DNA of 40,269 nt. It comes from Lasiodiplodia sp. COLG20. Taxonomy: Eukaryota > Ascomycota > Dothideomycetes > Botryosphaeriales > Botryosphaeriaceae. Location: positions 1-40,269 of the forward strand of contig VNWV01000060.1 in the NCBI GenBank assembly GCA_009801085.1, written 5' to 3'. Positions 1 through 10,220 of the stretch are shown one piece after another (the stretch's first letter is position 1; every line of letters starts with the position of its first letter). Under the pieces are notes generated by a model. The model saw nothing but the letters and a program-made list of their open reading frames with translations, searched no databases and had not been told where the DNA came from. Made by a program: the position numbers and the translations under genes.

Positions 1-75
1 GGGGGGGGGGGGGGCGCTCTGCTTCACCTCGTGGTGGGGGGGTGGGGGGCGCTCTGCTTCACCTCGTGGTAGTGG
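1..75. repeat. G-rich tandem repeat, 35-bp period, two copies
   Basis: A run of 14 G opens the window. A 22-bp block beginning gcgctctgcttcacc occurs at 14-35 and again at 49-70, separated by more G-runs, so the period is 35 bp. It is not a telomere repeat (no TTAGGG). The G-run may mark a contig or assembly edge. The core TGCTTCACCTCGTGGTA recurs with one change just upstream of the precursor-peptide TATA box near 23421-23438. Confidence 0.7.
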
Positions 76-747
76 ACTCGGGCCATATTTCTCGACGACC
101 CTTGCCGCGGCCGTGGTCGACGGCCGCTGAGCCGGCCCCTGCAGTGTCGTGCCAAAATTAGCCCAATTTCACACCTGCACTACTTCGAGATGCCCCACGG
201 AGGAGGCGAGGGCGGCGGCGGCGGGCATGCAGCCAAACCGCCCGAACCTCTGCTGCCGGGTTGGTCATCAACGGCAGTCAACACGTGGGCGGAAGCTCGC
301 CTCTCTGTATGATGGGCTCGCGCAGCCCCTGAGCTCGGCTCTCGGTGGTGTTGCTGCTGCTGCTGCTGCGGCGGAGTGCCAAAGCCTTGGGCGGGTGGGT
401 GGATGAGAGCGCGCGCTGCTGATACCCATCCCAAACCTTGCGCCTAGCAAACCCGCTCCCAGTCCCTTCCTCGCCCTTGCACGTGCGATCGGCCCTGCGC
501 GTGTTCTCAGTGCTCGCGCGCCGCGCGCTGGCCGTCTTATGTCCGATGCGAAGAAAAAAGAAAAAGACCCAGCATTATATTCAAAAGCCATGATTTATTA
601 GCAGCAGGAGGAAACCGGATTATTGCACGCTTGTAGGTATATATATCGTCAATAGTAATGCACACCCCAGAGTCAAGCTGAATGTTTTGCTTGACAGTCG
701 AGACGGATAGCAATCCAAAAACGATCCCGGACCAGACCAGACCGGCC

Positions 748-1077
748 CTAAGTCTTCCGACCGAAAATACAGAACGCGTTCGCAAGGCAAGACGCCCTCT
801 CCTCGTCAAACGCCTCCCTGGCCACCGCCTGGGCCAGTTCGTCCGGGGCGGTCTTCGTCCTCAGCGCGGCCGCCTGCAGCTTCACCAGATCCTCCAGCAC
901 GCGCAGATCCGCGTCCCGGTGCAGATTCTTGTTCATCCAGCGCCGCACGTGCTCGACGTGCGCCTCGAGGTTGTCGGTCCATGCGAACGACGTTGGCGCC
1001 GCGGCGCACTGCTGGATCACGGCCCTCACGAGGCCGGCTTCTCCGATGATAGGTTCGTTCTCGCCACGACAGTCAGT
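748..1077 (-). pseudogene. Inverted C-terminal fragment of a PPxY-type conserved hypothetical gene
   Basis: This minus-strand open stretch has no ATG and is bounded upstream by a TAG near 1077. Its product can be aligned by eye with the C-terminus of the intact 539-aa protein at 12490-14109. Shared positions follow V-x-x-W ... R ... L-V-x-L-x-x-A-A ... A-x-C-x-A-x-A-F-x-x-F-G, ending FCIFGRKT here and FYAFGEVV there. The N-terminal and middle parts of the same family lie next door on the opposite strand (about 1045-1749), so the gene seems to have been split by an inversion near 1045. A last exon of a real minus-strand gene is the alternative, but no upstream exon was found. Confidence 0.5.
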
Positions 1078-1749
1078 CTAAAGAAGTCTGGCTACGTCAC
1101 CCTTCCCAATAGCAATATGGAGGTCATTCGGTCCGCGAATGCAACCGCTAGCAACATCCTCACCGATCTGAAATCCCTTTCGCATACTCTCGAGTTCACG
1201 GTGTTAATGAAACCCAGTGATTATGCCCGGGCTGGATCCAAGTGCGTTTCTGACCACCTGCAAAATGATGCACTCAACCCGCTCGGTCTTGTTCTTGCCG
1301 CCAAAGTTGGCGCCAGTTACGTACCTCTCGACTAGAGCCGCTGCGAGCTGTTTGGGACTGGTAAGAAAGCCCGTCGTCATAGAAACAAGAGCCTTTCACG
1401 GAATGTGCGCCCACTAAGCTCCGTGGCACCCCCTCCGCCTTACCATGAGCAAAGCACAGCGGAAAATGCACTTCCGGTTGTATGTGTGCAGCGCAGCCCC
1501 AGCTGCGACGTCCCACCAGCTTTGCCCTCTCCGAAAGCCGTGGCGTCCGCCGTGGTTCCCGACACGCTAGTCGCTCCCCTCTATATTCCACAGCCTCCCG
1601 CCCTCGCCCCATCCCCAGGCGCGGTCATCACTCGCGTCGATCTCGAGCACAGCCTCGCGCTATGGACCGCCCAAGCCTGCACTGTCGATCCCGCCGTCTA
1701 CCGCCACCCGCGCCTGTACCCCGCTCTCCGCGCCGCTCCCGCCTGCTGA
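1045..1749 (+). pseudogene. N-terminal/middle fragment of the same hypothetical family, with an in-frame stop
   Basis: The plus frame reads DRFVLATTVSLKKSGYVTLP, which parallels DKLPVTTMVQLKK ... SYAVMP in the intact protein encoded at 12490. It continues with an LKSLSHTLEFTV segment matching FKSLSTVKSLDI. A TAG at 1333-1335 interrupts it at a place where TGG would be a plausible ancestral codon. The same frame then reopens with a PPPPYHE motif, the counterpart of PPAYDD in the intact paralogue, and ends at 1749. The C-terminal part is found inverted at 748-1077. There is no start codon at the fragment's beginning. Relationship to the paralogue is judged by eye only. Confidence 0.5.
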
Positions 1750-1947
1750 GGTGCGGCCATAGAAACTAATCAACCCTGACCCAGCGCTTTCTACAATAGT
1801 GACCTGCAATAAATCGTCTAGGCACGGGTGATTATCCTCAACTGAATTTTAAACACCAACTTAAGCAGATACATGACTGTTAGCGCGTTGCGATGTAGTA
1901 TGCGCCTTAAGTAACAGTGGAAATCTCCTTCTAGCCTTTGCCCAATT

Positions 1948-3383
1948 TCAGTACTCTTCATAAGTCTCCAAGATTTTTTGATGCTCCCTTTTGGCCACGC
2001 TGAGGACGAAATTGCGACAGATGTTACAGGAGTCCCACCCAGAAGCTAGATGCTCAGCTCTGTATCGACATTCATCGATCAGCGGTTCGGCCACAGCAGC
2101 GCGTCCCTTCTTCTTCTTCTTTTTCTTCTGCGCAAGAAATTCATTCCAACAATCATCTTCTACTGCCGCTTCGGCTAGGGCTGCAGGGTAGTCGTCAGCC
2201 GCTGTTTCCTCGGCAGCTGGCTCCGGCGATTGTCCAGCGTCTGCCGACTCTGCGGATTGTGCATCTGCATTGCATGGGTCCGGCGCTAGACCGTCGTCTA
2301 CTATTACTTTATGAGAACGGTATCTACAAATGTTGCAAAAAAAAAAAAAAAAAAAAACTAGACCCAGGGAATACTTACAGGCAGACTCAGCGGGCGGAGC
2401 TTCGGCATCAACTTCATCGAGATTGCATGAAACATCATTTTCCTCACGGCTGCAAGAAATGACTGACAAAGAACTATGTGTGAGCCCTTCATACTGGGCC
2501 GTCTCCAGCGAAGTAGAACACTCCGCCTCGGCAACCGGCTCACCTGGAGGCACCGGCATGTAGTACGACTCTTCCTCAAGGCCGTTCTGGGCTCTGTCGG
2601 TGTTAGTCTGACTCATTTCCGCGAACAAGACTGCGGTGCTGTTCAGCATGGCTCTTGCGAAGCGTGATTCCAATTCTTGGTGAGGTGTTGGATCTGGAGT
2701 GTTGGCGTATGCCAAGAAGGTCCTCCTGAGGGTCTTCGCAAGATAGGTTGCAAGCCACTCGTCACTATCACACACCTCGGAAAAAGCGGCCTCGATGTGC
2801 TTCAGGATGTATCCGACTGGCACGTCCGAGTCGATGGCACACATCCGTTCAGTGGCCAGGAACTGCAGCTTCTGTAGCTCGTACTTCCCTCCTGTGACGT
2901 ACAGGCTCAGTGCCCTCTTATGTTCCCTGATATTCCTTGCCATCCAAGTTGTTTCGCCACTCCAAAGAGTCTCATATTGGCCTGTATGGAGGAAATGCAC
3001 AAATGGATGCGCGATGTCCGGATCGATGTTAGGGAGATAGGCTGTTCGGCTGCTATCTCGGCAGGCCTTAGCAGAAGCGATGATAGATGGGAGAAGAGCA
3101 CCTGGGATTTTATATTGGACTCGTTCTCTCCCAAAGTAAAGTGTTGCAATCGCGCTCGTGTATGGACTAGACTGTGTTAGGACAAATCTGTTCCCACAAC
3201 TCTTATGGATGGAGTTGGCGAAGTGGCAATAACATACGAAGTTTTCGGTCGGCAATCTTCAACAGTTGCTCGTGGAGTACTGGTTTTTGGCGGCGTAATG
3301 TTTTCAGAAGCCTGGAACATTGGCGCTGGCTCTTTAGTTGAAGAGAAAGAGCCCATTTCTGCCAACCACGCTCTTTTTTGCAT
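1948..3383 (-). CDS. BTB/POZ domain protein with acidic and poly-Lys tail
   Basis: The predicted protein of about 437 aa has introns at 3237..3188 (GTATGT/ACAG, 50 nt; frame verified) and one starting at 2378 (GTAAGT). The second intron contains a run of about 20 T on the coding strand. The best-looking acceptor for it (TTTGTAG, 2324) gives a 55-nt intron that breaks frame, whereas acceptors at 2307 or 2301 keep it; a homopolymer length error would also explain this. The BTB-like domain starts at SPYTSAIATLYFG and continues IPGALLPS and HPFVHFLHTGQYETL, known from fungal BTB proteins as a protein-interaction and oligomerisation module. A variable acidic region, a poly-lysine stretch and a Cys-containing end (CRYRAEHL ... 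CNICRNF) follow. The first intron lies at the same place, before the BTB domain, as in the gene at 7267, so the two are probably paralogues. Function unknown. Confidence 0.75.
2337..2357. repeat. Poly(A) tract inside the second intron of the BTB gene
   Basis: About 21 A on the plus strand (T on the coding strand). It lies between the GTAAGT donor at 2378 and the possible acceptors at 2324, 2307 and 2301. Its exact length decides which acceptor keeps the frame, so base-calling accuracy matters here. Confidence 0.8.
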
Positions 3384-5270
3384 TTTCTTTTTCCCCTTCT
3401 CTTCTTTGTAAGAAGTGGTCCAACTTCAATGTTCGAATTCAATGAAGTTGAATGAACGATCACCCGGGCTTAAGTTTGGCGAAAGAAGTTCAGACGGAAA
3501 GAAAGTTTAAGTCGTGCTTAGTGTCCTACCCCGCATTTGGATTCAACCTAGCGTGTCAAGTCTGCCTTTGTCCAAAATGGTTCTTCTAAGTCTGCCCAGG
3601 AGCGTGGGATTTTCATCAGTGCATGCATACTTGCGATCTGAAATAGCGATGTGTATCTCAAACCCACTTGACTTCTGCCTGGCGCCTACACACCCGCTTA
3701 GCACGCTCGGCTTATCGCTTCTTGCGGAACGCATTTACTTATCGCGATACCTTTCAACATGGCTATTGGTTGAGATAACACAATATCTTACCTTCGTGCG
3801 GGGAACGGAAGCTTTTGCCTGATAGCTAGAGCCATCAAACTTTCTTGCACGTGCTGCATCTGGAGGCCTCCACCTCATTCGAAAAGGTTACGTAACCCTC
3901 TAGAAAGAAGCGTAGCACTTACCTCACTCTAAGCATTCGACAAAGTTGCAAAAAAGACGAAAACACCATCCTTATAGACCCTTGCGAACTTCCTCTGCAC
4001 TATGATGATGATGGCGATGATTGATACACCCCGTTGGCCTCCATCGGCCATAGAGTTAGGGAACACTGTTCTATGGTGAGCTGTACTGGGACTCCGGTTC
4101 ATTTGGGGCCCAGCACGCTGTATATAAAGAAAGCAACCCTCCCTCCGATCCAAAGATCTGAATCGCGGGCGCAAACGAATGTACTTATAGAAAGGTGGAA
4201 CAAAACGCAAGGAATTAAAGAAAAGAAAAAAAAGAAGAGAGGCATAAATTAGAGTTATACTTCGCATACTCCTCATGCCGTCCCCTTCAAGGTAACTTCT
4301 TCAGCGCTGTCAATCCGTCGGGGTTGATCGGTCTTCAGTGACCACTCCTCCTGTGGTGCAGGAGCTGGGTGCATCACGTGAGCAAATAATGAAGCTAGCC
4401 GTGTACACTCAAAACAGATAACCGGAAGCTACTCCTTCAGCGGCAGACTTCTAATATTCATCAAATCGCCCACGCACGGTGCAGTTGGTAGCCACTGGAA
4501 ACGAAGAAAATCGGAAAGAGGGCTTTTTACAATAAAGCATAGGTATCAAGGCTTTTTGGGGAGCCCGTTCAGGTAGGGACTGATCAGCTGGTCTCGTGGA
4601 AGGAAGCTGCGGAAACAGATGGCAGGGATAATTGGTCGGACGATTGAATAGGAAACCGCGATGAAGAGTAATAAGAGGGGACAAGCGACCGGAGACTTAA
4701 CGAAATGTGTTTGCACGGGAATTTTTTCATTCAACTTTCACCGGAACAACGGAAGTTCGCACTTGCCTGGCGATATAGTTTCTGATCTTACATGGCACTC
4801 TTACCTAGTATCGTTCGATTTGTTCCAGCTTATCGCACCCAGAGTCTAGTAGCTTACGGAATGCGGAAGTGCGGGGTAGTGGACCAAATACTTTGCCTTT
4901 TTCCGGATCATTCCCGGAACAAGGAGCCACCTTATTGCTTTGATGAAAAAGACAAATCGAAGAATATAGTTTAGCTTGACCGAGCTGCCACGTCGGAAGG
5001 CCAATGGATTCTAACGAAACAGCGTCTTACTCCAAGTGCACGTTGAATCGGATTCTCACAGATGTAGTACTCTGCCTTCACATGTGACAGCTCAAATCGC
5101 CAATCAAGCTTGACAATGGTACATCTGAGGGCACACAGATAAGACAGATGCGACGATCGCATCGTTGGTAGCGATCTCAAGACAGCTTCGTATAATACGA
5201 GCATGTCCCGTTCCCTCGGCCATTGTCAACATCTGTTTAGACCAGCATCTTACATGCCAATTTCTTCGCA
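3384..5270. other. Intergenic region without a supported gene
   Basis: Only short overlapping open frames with no family signal occur here. The left end holds the upstream region of the BTB gene, with pyrimidine- and purine-rich tracts. A dispersed repeat copy beginning CAGTGACC lies at 4336-4395. I see nothing else that I can name. Confidence 0.5.
4336..4395 (+). repeat. Dispersed 60-bp repeat (CAGTNACC family), copy a
   Basis: It starts CAGTGACCACTCCTCC and contains GGTGCAGGAGCTGGGTGCAT followed by CACGTGAGCAAAT. Related copies are at 10167-10220 (plus) and 21888-21947 (minus). The CAGTNAC start resembles the terminus of a hAT-type DNA element, but no partner terminus or target duplication was found nearby. 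Confidence 0.6.
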
Positions 5271-6165
5271 ATGCCACAACGCAAGAAGCCGAGATCTACC
5301 GACGCGTGTGGGTGTTGCTCACCAGGAGCGCAGACCCCGGGTGGACCCCGAACGAGCCCGCAACAACGTCTTCTGAGTCGCTTTTACGAGCCACTTGTCC
5401 TTCTCCGTACCCTGGGCCAAACAAGAGGCGAGCGCATCTCTCGGTTAGCACGTGGGAATCCGGCCGAGCTCTCGAATTGCCAGCTACGCAGGACTTTCCT
5501 TGACTGCTTAGCGTACACCTGCGACTACGAAAAGGGCGGTGATACGGTCACATCAATCGCGTTAGAGGCAACGCCGCAAGGTCCGGTCTTTTGGGCTAGC
5601 GTAAACAAGAATCCTGGTCAAAGGGTGACAAACTTCCTACACAGAACTTTGGGGAAGCTACGGGATGTGGCTCAAGCCCCAGAAAAAAGCATCTAGGCAA
5701 GGTCTTGACAACGGTATGTTCAAAGCCCAGTTGGTCCTCAGTGATGAACTAACAAAACAAGATCAGGAGCTCTTTGCCTGGCTTGAACTTTTCAAGTTCG
5801 ATCCTGCGGACCCATCTCTGATTTGTCAGTCCTGCTACGATGCACGGAAAGCACCTCAGATGAGCCAGCTTGGCGTTTGGAGCCAGAAGCACCTCTACTG
5901 CAACGACAAAAATCTACGACCAAATCCGTTCGAGCAGGCGAAACACTACATAGGACGGTTAGGCTTCCACTTTCATGCTACGACGTACTTGATTGCCGCC
6001 GCCAGAAGACTGCCTTACCTTTTCGAGAGCTACGAAATCCGCTGTGTGAAAACGCCACCACCTTCATATCACCCACCGCCGACAGATGCTAAGACAAAGT
6101 TGGAAAGCACTGTCGTTCGCATGTGGTGGATTTTGCGCTTGATCAGTGGAATAATTGATGAATGA
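5271..6165 (+). pseudogene. Frameshifted fungal hypothetical gene
   Basis: Two frames join into one plausible protein. The first (5271-5696) carries RRTFLDCLAYTCDYEKGGD followed by TVTSIALEATPQGPVFWAS, a pattern I associate with a fungal hypothetical family of unknown function (recalled, not searched). The second frame takes over near 5690, reading on through FKAQLVLSDELTKQDQELF to 6165. Removing one A from the gaaaaaagc run near 5687-5692 would join them, so this is either a one-base insertion (pseudogene) or a base-calling error in a homopolymer. No good intron fits the join. The last codons read into a MITE-like repeat (6124-6278), so the original C-terminus may have been replaced. Confidence 0.55.
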
Positions 6166-6278
6166 GTATATTGATTGTTGTTTCAATCTTGAACCCGAAG
6201 TCGTCTCAGAATGAGTGACTATGCTAATAAACTTACCCAATAACAAACAACGGAGGTGATTGAGCTCAGGTTCCATCA
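6124..6278 (+). mobile_element. MITE-like element, copy 1
   Basis: This 155-bp member of a family has imperfect terminal inverted repeats. The left end, TGGTGGATTTTGCGCTTGAT, pairs roughly with the right end, gagctcaggttccatca. It shares the internal block gctaataaacttaccca with copies at 8872, 15808 and 34562. It overlaps the 3' end of the frameshifted gene ending at 6165. Confidence 0.65.
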
Positions 6279-7266
6279 TCTTCCAAGGTTTTGGAAACTT
6301 GCAAGGTCCAACTGTAGTTGCGCCGCTGTTGGCTTGTTGATTGGTTGACTGGCGATCGGTCATGGACTCCGGCCAACTATGGTTAACCGCGTGATCAAGC
6401 AAGGAATTACAGCGGCAACGCTGCAGGCTTTGTGTAGCTTTAAACGTCAGATTAGAAATTCCATGTTGCACCACCTTCATAGCTTTCCATAGCTTTCTCC
6501 CAAATCTTGCAAGACGAGTAACCCAATATTCTCTAGAAGGGGACGGAGATGGTTTCAGAAAAGATCAGGGCATTAGCCAGGTCGGTCAGGTTCCCGCACG
6601 ACCTGCGATGTTATCAAGTTGCCATCGGAACCTGAGTCTCTGTGTGAATGCGGGTACGTTGGCCTGTATGGCATCGACAGGAAGCAGCACCGGTGAGTCG
6701 AATAAGATGAAGGTCGAAATCGTTTGCGGTGGTTCTACGAAGAGACGAAGGAGGCACGGTCTCAGCAGTTTATCTCTCCTAGCCACGCCTAGAAATACAA
6801 CGAGGTGATACATCTGATCCGTATATTCCCTATGACATTGCGCTATTACCTATGACAACCTCAGACTTCCCTTGCTGCCCGTAGTTGTTGGGACACAGTA
6901 GCCTTATTCTGTGATCCCATTTGTAATTGTTGGGAACGCGCACTCGAGGTACAGGCAGATGAGTCACAAAGGTGAGCTAGAGCAATGCATGCCAAAACGG
7001 ATACATTTAATGGTTTCACCAAATCTGCAAGGACAGACCGATGACAGTAAATTTTTTCCTAGAAAAGCGTCATTAGGAAAAAATGGTTCTTGGCATATGC
7101 TCTGACCCTTGCAGAGCTTTTCTAATTATGTAAGGGGTTTAACGCATTATCTTAGAGTTATGTGGCATGAGCTGTGGATGACATTATAGAGGCATCCTTG
7201 ACTTATAAGCTGGTCTCTGAAGGATTTCTCCAGCTCTCATTCTCAATCTCGGCTTTTCATGAGGAC
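6279..7266. other. Intergenic region without a supported gene
   Basis: Short open frames occur on both strands (for example 6586-6813) but show no recognisable domain. The right end is the upstream region of the BTB/GRF gene. Nothing else was seen. Confidence 0.5.
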
Positions 7267-8838
7267 ATGTGTTTGACACCAGATGAGCATACCTATAGGA
7301 TGGACAATTCACCTGAGATCAAAAACACGGCAGTGGAAGGAGAAATTTGGGAAACCTCGTATGCACAGACACATACACTTAAATCACGAGATTCTTGCAG
7401 ACACTGACAAACTCTTAGTCCATATACTGTTCCGATTGTTCTCGTGATCGGATCGAATCAACACAAGTATACTGTTCCCAAAGCCTTCCTACCAGACTGT
7501 CTGTCTAGCCGAGCAAACACTTCAAAAAGACTCCCACTATCAGACATCGACGATGACGTTGCGCACACTTTTGTGCATTTTCTTCATACTGGGATGTACC
7601 AAACCCTTAAATTGCGCGGTTTATCCTTTGAGGCTACGGCCATTCAAGAACACCGCCGCAGTCTTTTGGCCTACTCAGTGGCGAGAAGATACCGAATGGA
7701 GAATCTCGTATCAGTCGCCCAGCTCGAGATCACAGTCAAAGACAAGAGCTTGCCAATTTCCTCAGTTCTGGAAAACTTGAAGTTCACATTTTCAAACTTG
7801 GACGTTGAGGATACCTGGCTCGAGCAGTACCTCCAGCGCAAGATCAACGATGCCAACGACGCTGATGAAGCACTTCTGTCGAGCCCGATGCTGTCCGATT
7901 TTTATCAGCCAGGGTTTGAAAGAGCCTTATTCAAAAGCATCGCAAATCTCGGCAATAGAACTGGGATCTCACCTCAGGCAAGTGTCGCTGATCCAGAGGA
8001 GAATCGAGTTAGTTTTAACATATTCAAGCCGGACCGACTCCGACACGCCTCAGAAATGCCCTCACTTGGCAAGAAGCCGCTGTGTAGGGAGATGAAGCTC
8101 GAAGACGTGGAGGTAAACTGTGAGACAGGGACTCCGACGTAAGTTGTTCCAGGATGTATTATTTGAAAAGTATTCGTGTGCTGATTAAAAATCAGGCCAA
8201 AGAGCCCGGTTTCTCTAAAGGACCTCACAACTGCCATACCTCATGGTTACTCTGATGCATTCTTGAATGCCACGGATGAAACCTCATCTGTAGACGATCA
8301 CTCTGAAGGATTTGTCGCCGTGTCAACACCTACAACCGAGACCGATTCAGGAGCTGTTCTAAACGGTGAAAGTAAAAATGATCGAGAGAAAACCGACTCT
8401 ATCCTCGCACCAATCGAAGCACTCCTTGGTTTTCCTCTCTTTGAAACGCGCGGAGTCGTGCCTTTATGCCAGTTTTGTCAGCGATCCTGCGAGAGGCGAA
8501 TAGTCAGGTCAAACAGTAGGAACCATGGTCGGCCATACTATATCTGCATCGACTGTCCAGCATATGACGGAGTTCCGAACAATTTCGGCAACTGTGACCG
8601 ATGGACGACCTGGGATGATAGCATCGGCGTGGATCCATCAAACCCCAAATGTTACTGTGGATTTCAGAGCCGCCAAGACCGTGCCTTGCATCGAAGCAAA
8701 CGACCAGGAATGGGGTTCTGGACTTGCGCATCTGGGGCTTGCCAGTACTACTCAACATTTCGTAGCGGAACAGTTGATCTTGAGGGCGACCAGGCTAAGT
8801 TGGAGTACGACTCTGAATTTGAACCTTGGCTGCTATAA
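7267..8838 (+). CDS. BTB domain protein with two C-terminal GRF-like zinc modules
   Basis: The gene model is join(7267..7358, 7419..8138, 8196..8838), giving 484 aa with both introns frame-checked (GTATGC/CTTAG with CTGAC branch site, 60 nt; GTAAGT/ATCAG with CTGAT branch site, 57 nt). The BTB-like domain (about residues 30-115) starts SPYTVPIVLVIGSNQHKYTV and includes HTFVHFLHTGMYQTL, close to the BTB gene at 1948-3383; the first intron is in the same place. Residues about 362-410 and 423-460 form two Cys-rich units, CQFCQRSC ... HGRPYYICIDC ... NCDRW and CYCGF ... GMGFWTCASGACQYY. These resemble the zf-GRF fold, which binds single-stranded nucleic acid in other proteins (family knowledge). 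The open frame upstream of 7267 has no ATG, which fixes the start. A MITE follows 33 bp after the stop. Inferred role: protein adaptor that may also touch nucleic acid. Confidence 0.8.
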
Positions 8839-8871
8839 AATTAAGCCTTCCCCTTTCCGTTCTAGCTTTTA

Positions 8872-9029
8872 TGATGGAATCTGCGCTTGATCAGTCCAAT
8901 AATTGATGAATTAAGTGTGTTTGTTGTCTCAATGTGCTTAGTGTTGGAACCCCAAGTTGCCACCTAATGAATGACTAAGCTAATAAACTTATCCAATAAC
9001 AAACAGGTAATTGAGCTCATTTTCCACCA
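8872..9029 (+). mobile_element. MITE-like element, copy 2
   Basis: This 158-bp copy begins TGATGGAATCTGCGCTTGAT and ends gagctcattttccacca. The ends are imperfect inverted repeats of about 20 bp. Its interior shares taagctaataaacttatcc with copies 1, 3 and 4. It lies just after the BTB/GRF stop codon and may supply that gene's 3' UTR. Confidence 0.7.
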
Positions 9030-9289
9030 TTTACTCTTCAAGTAAGGTTGAATCAGAGGAATGAACCATTGAACAGTGACTTCGTCATAGAAAATGATGT
9101 TAGAAGAGAAACCAAGGCTCTGTTTGCACTTTTCGGGGACTTGCGGTGCCATTCGAATACTACGCCCATTGCCGTACCCGAACCCTCATGTCGTATGTAT
9201 GCCAACGACCAAATACTACTTGTTGCCTAATATTCGATTAAAGCTACAGGAACAATTACGGGCAATAAGGACTCACACTTCAAGACTTT

Positions 9290-9690
9290 CACCTCTTCCG
9301 TCCTCTCTTCGGCCGCCCCCAGTTTCCATGATATTTATTATGGATCTCACGCAACAGTCATTTCAGAAGCTGGCCTGTATAAGCATCTTCGGTCGGAAAG
9401 TATCGTCGGTCTTATATTGTATAGTCGTGCAACTGAGCCTCTGGTCTGAAATGGTGCACCGACGATTGGGTCCGCAAGCCGTCGAGTAGATCGATCAAGT
9501 TGACATATGTTTCGACAACCGCATAAGCCAGCTGCAAGCCATTACACTCCATCTATGTGGCTACTAGAACACGCCTTAAGGCGATCTTCCGCATTTGGTA
9601 GTATAGGTACAATACCTATTTACACACAAAGCCGGCCCCAAATCTTTATCTCTCGAAAGGCCCTTTCCAACCGTCCAAGGCTCGATTGAA
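9290..9690 (-). pseudogene. Decayed copy of the small conserved gene found at 34862-35459
   Basis: The minus strand still encodes NLIDLLDGLRTQSSVHHF, then a stop where the intact paralogue continues, then DRRYFPTEDAYTGQLLK, a second stop, and LLREIHNKYHGN. Upstream, WGRLCV is followed by TAA where the intact gene has Q, then IGIVPI. At least three nonsense codons are present. LLK-stop-LLRE against LLKWLLRE fits a TGG to TGA change, and the Q-to-stop fits C-to-T. Such transitions resemble RIP, the fungal repeat-induced mutation process. Homology continues for about 450 bp at the DNA level with 34780-35230. Confidence 0.8.
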
Positions 9691-10166
9691 CGAGCTTTTC
9701 ATCCTCTTCCGTCTTAAGTACGATGCTTACTTTAGCTACATCGATTGAGTTCCTCGTAGTTCCGCATCGATTGACTTCCTTTATAGCTTCTTGATTCCCA
9801 AGCTCTGACAACTACCGCGTAGGAACATCTCTTAAGACTTGCAAAATCGTCGGTGGCGTTGGTGAGATCGAGCTCGATTGTAGGCGGTATTACTGGAGGC
9901 TTAGGCTCGGTCGCATGGCTCGTGCTTACGAAAACAGTGGCAGTGGATGGTTGGCTTGCCGCGGTGGAAATCACAGTGGTCAGGGCATTCTAGAGATGCG
10001 AAGTACATCGCGACACGTTAACGGTCGTGTATCCGCTCGCACTATCTTCTTTAGCTAATATTGCAAGGTCTGGGAAGTTGAAGCGGTCTTGGTAAATCCA
10101 GTTTATGACGGTCCCTTTGTTGCGAGGTAGTACCTGGAAAGTGCTGAGTCGAGATTGGTTGGTTTG

Positions 10167-10220
10167 CAGTTACCCCTCCGCCTGTGGTGCAGGAGCTGAG
10201 TGCATCATGTAAGCAAATGG
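10167..10220 (+). repeat. Dispersed 60-bp repeat (CAGTNACC family), copy b
   Basis: It starts CAGTTACCCCTCCGCCTGTG and contains GGTGCAGGAGCTGAGTGCAT. Differences from copy a are mostly transitions. It is inverted relative to copy c (21888-21947), 11.7 kb away; the flanking octamers do not match, so they are probably independent insertions. Confidence 0.6.

Noticed and set aside
1..75. Telomere or G-quadruplex element at the left end
   Set aside because: No TTAGGG/CCCTAA units. The long G-run at base 1 could be an assembly edge, so only the tandem repeat is reported.
6064..6480. 138-codon minus-strand open frame
   Set aside because: Antisense to the end of the frameshifted gene and to a MITE; no family resemblance.
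9732..9974. 80-codon Thr/Pro-rich minus-strand frame upstream of the decayed small gene
   Set aside because: Does not resemble the first exon of the intact paralogue and has no family signal.
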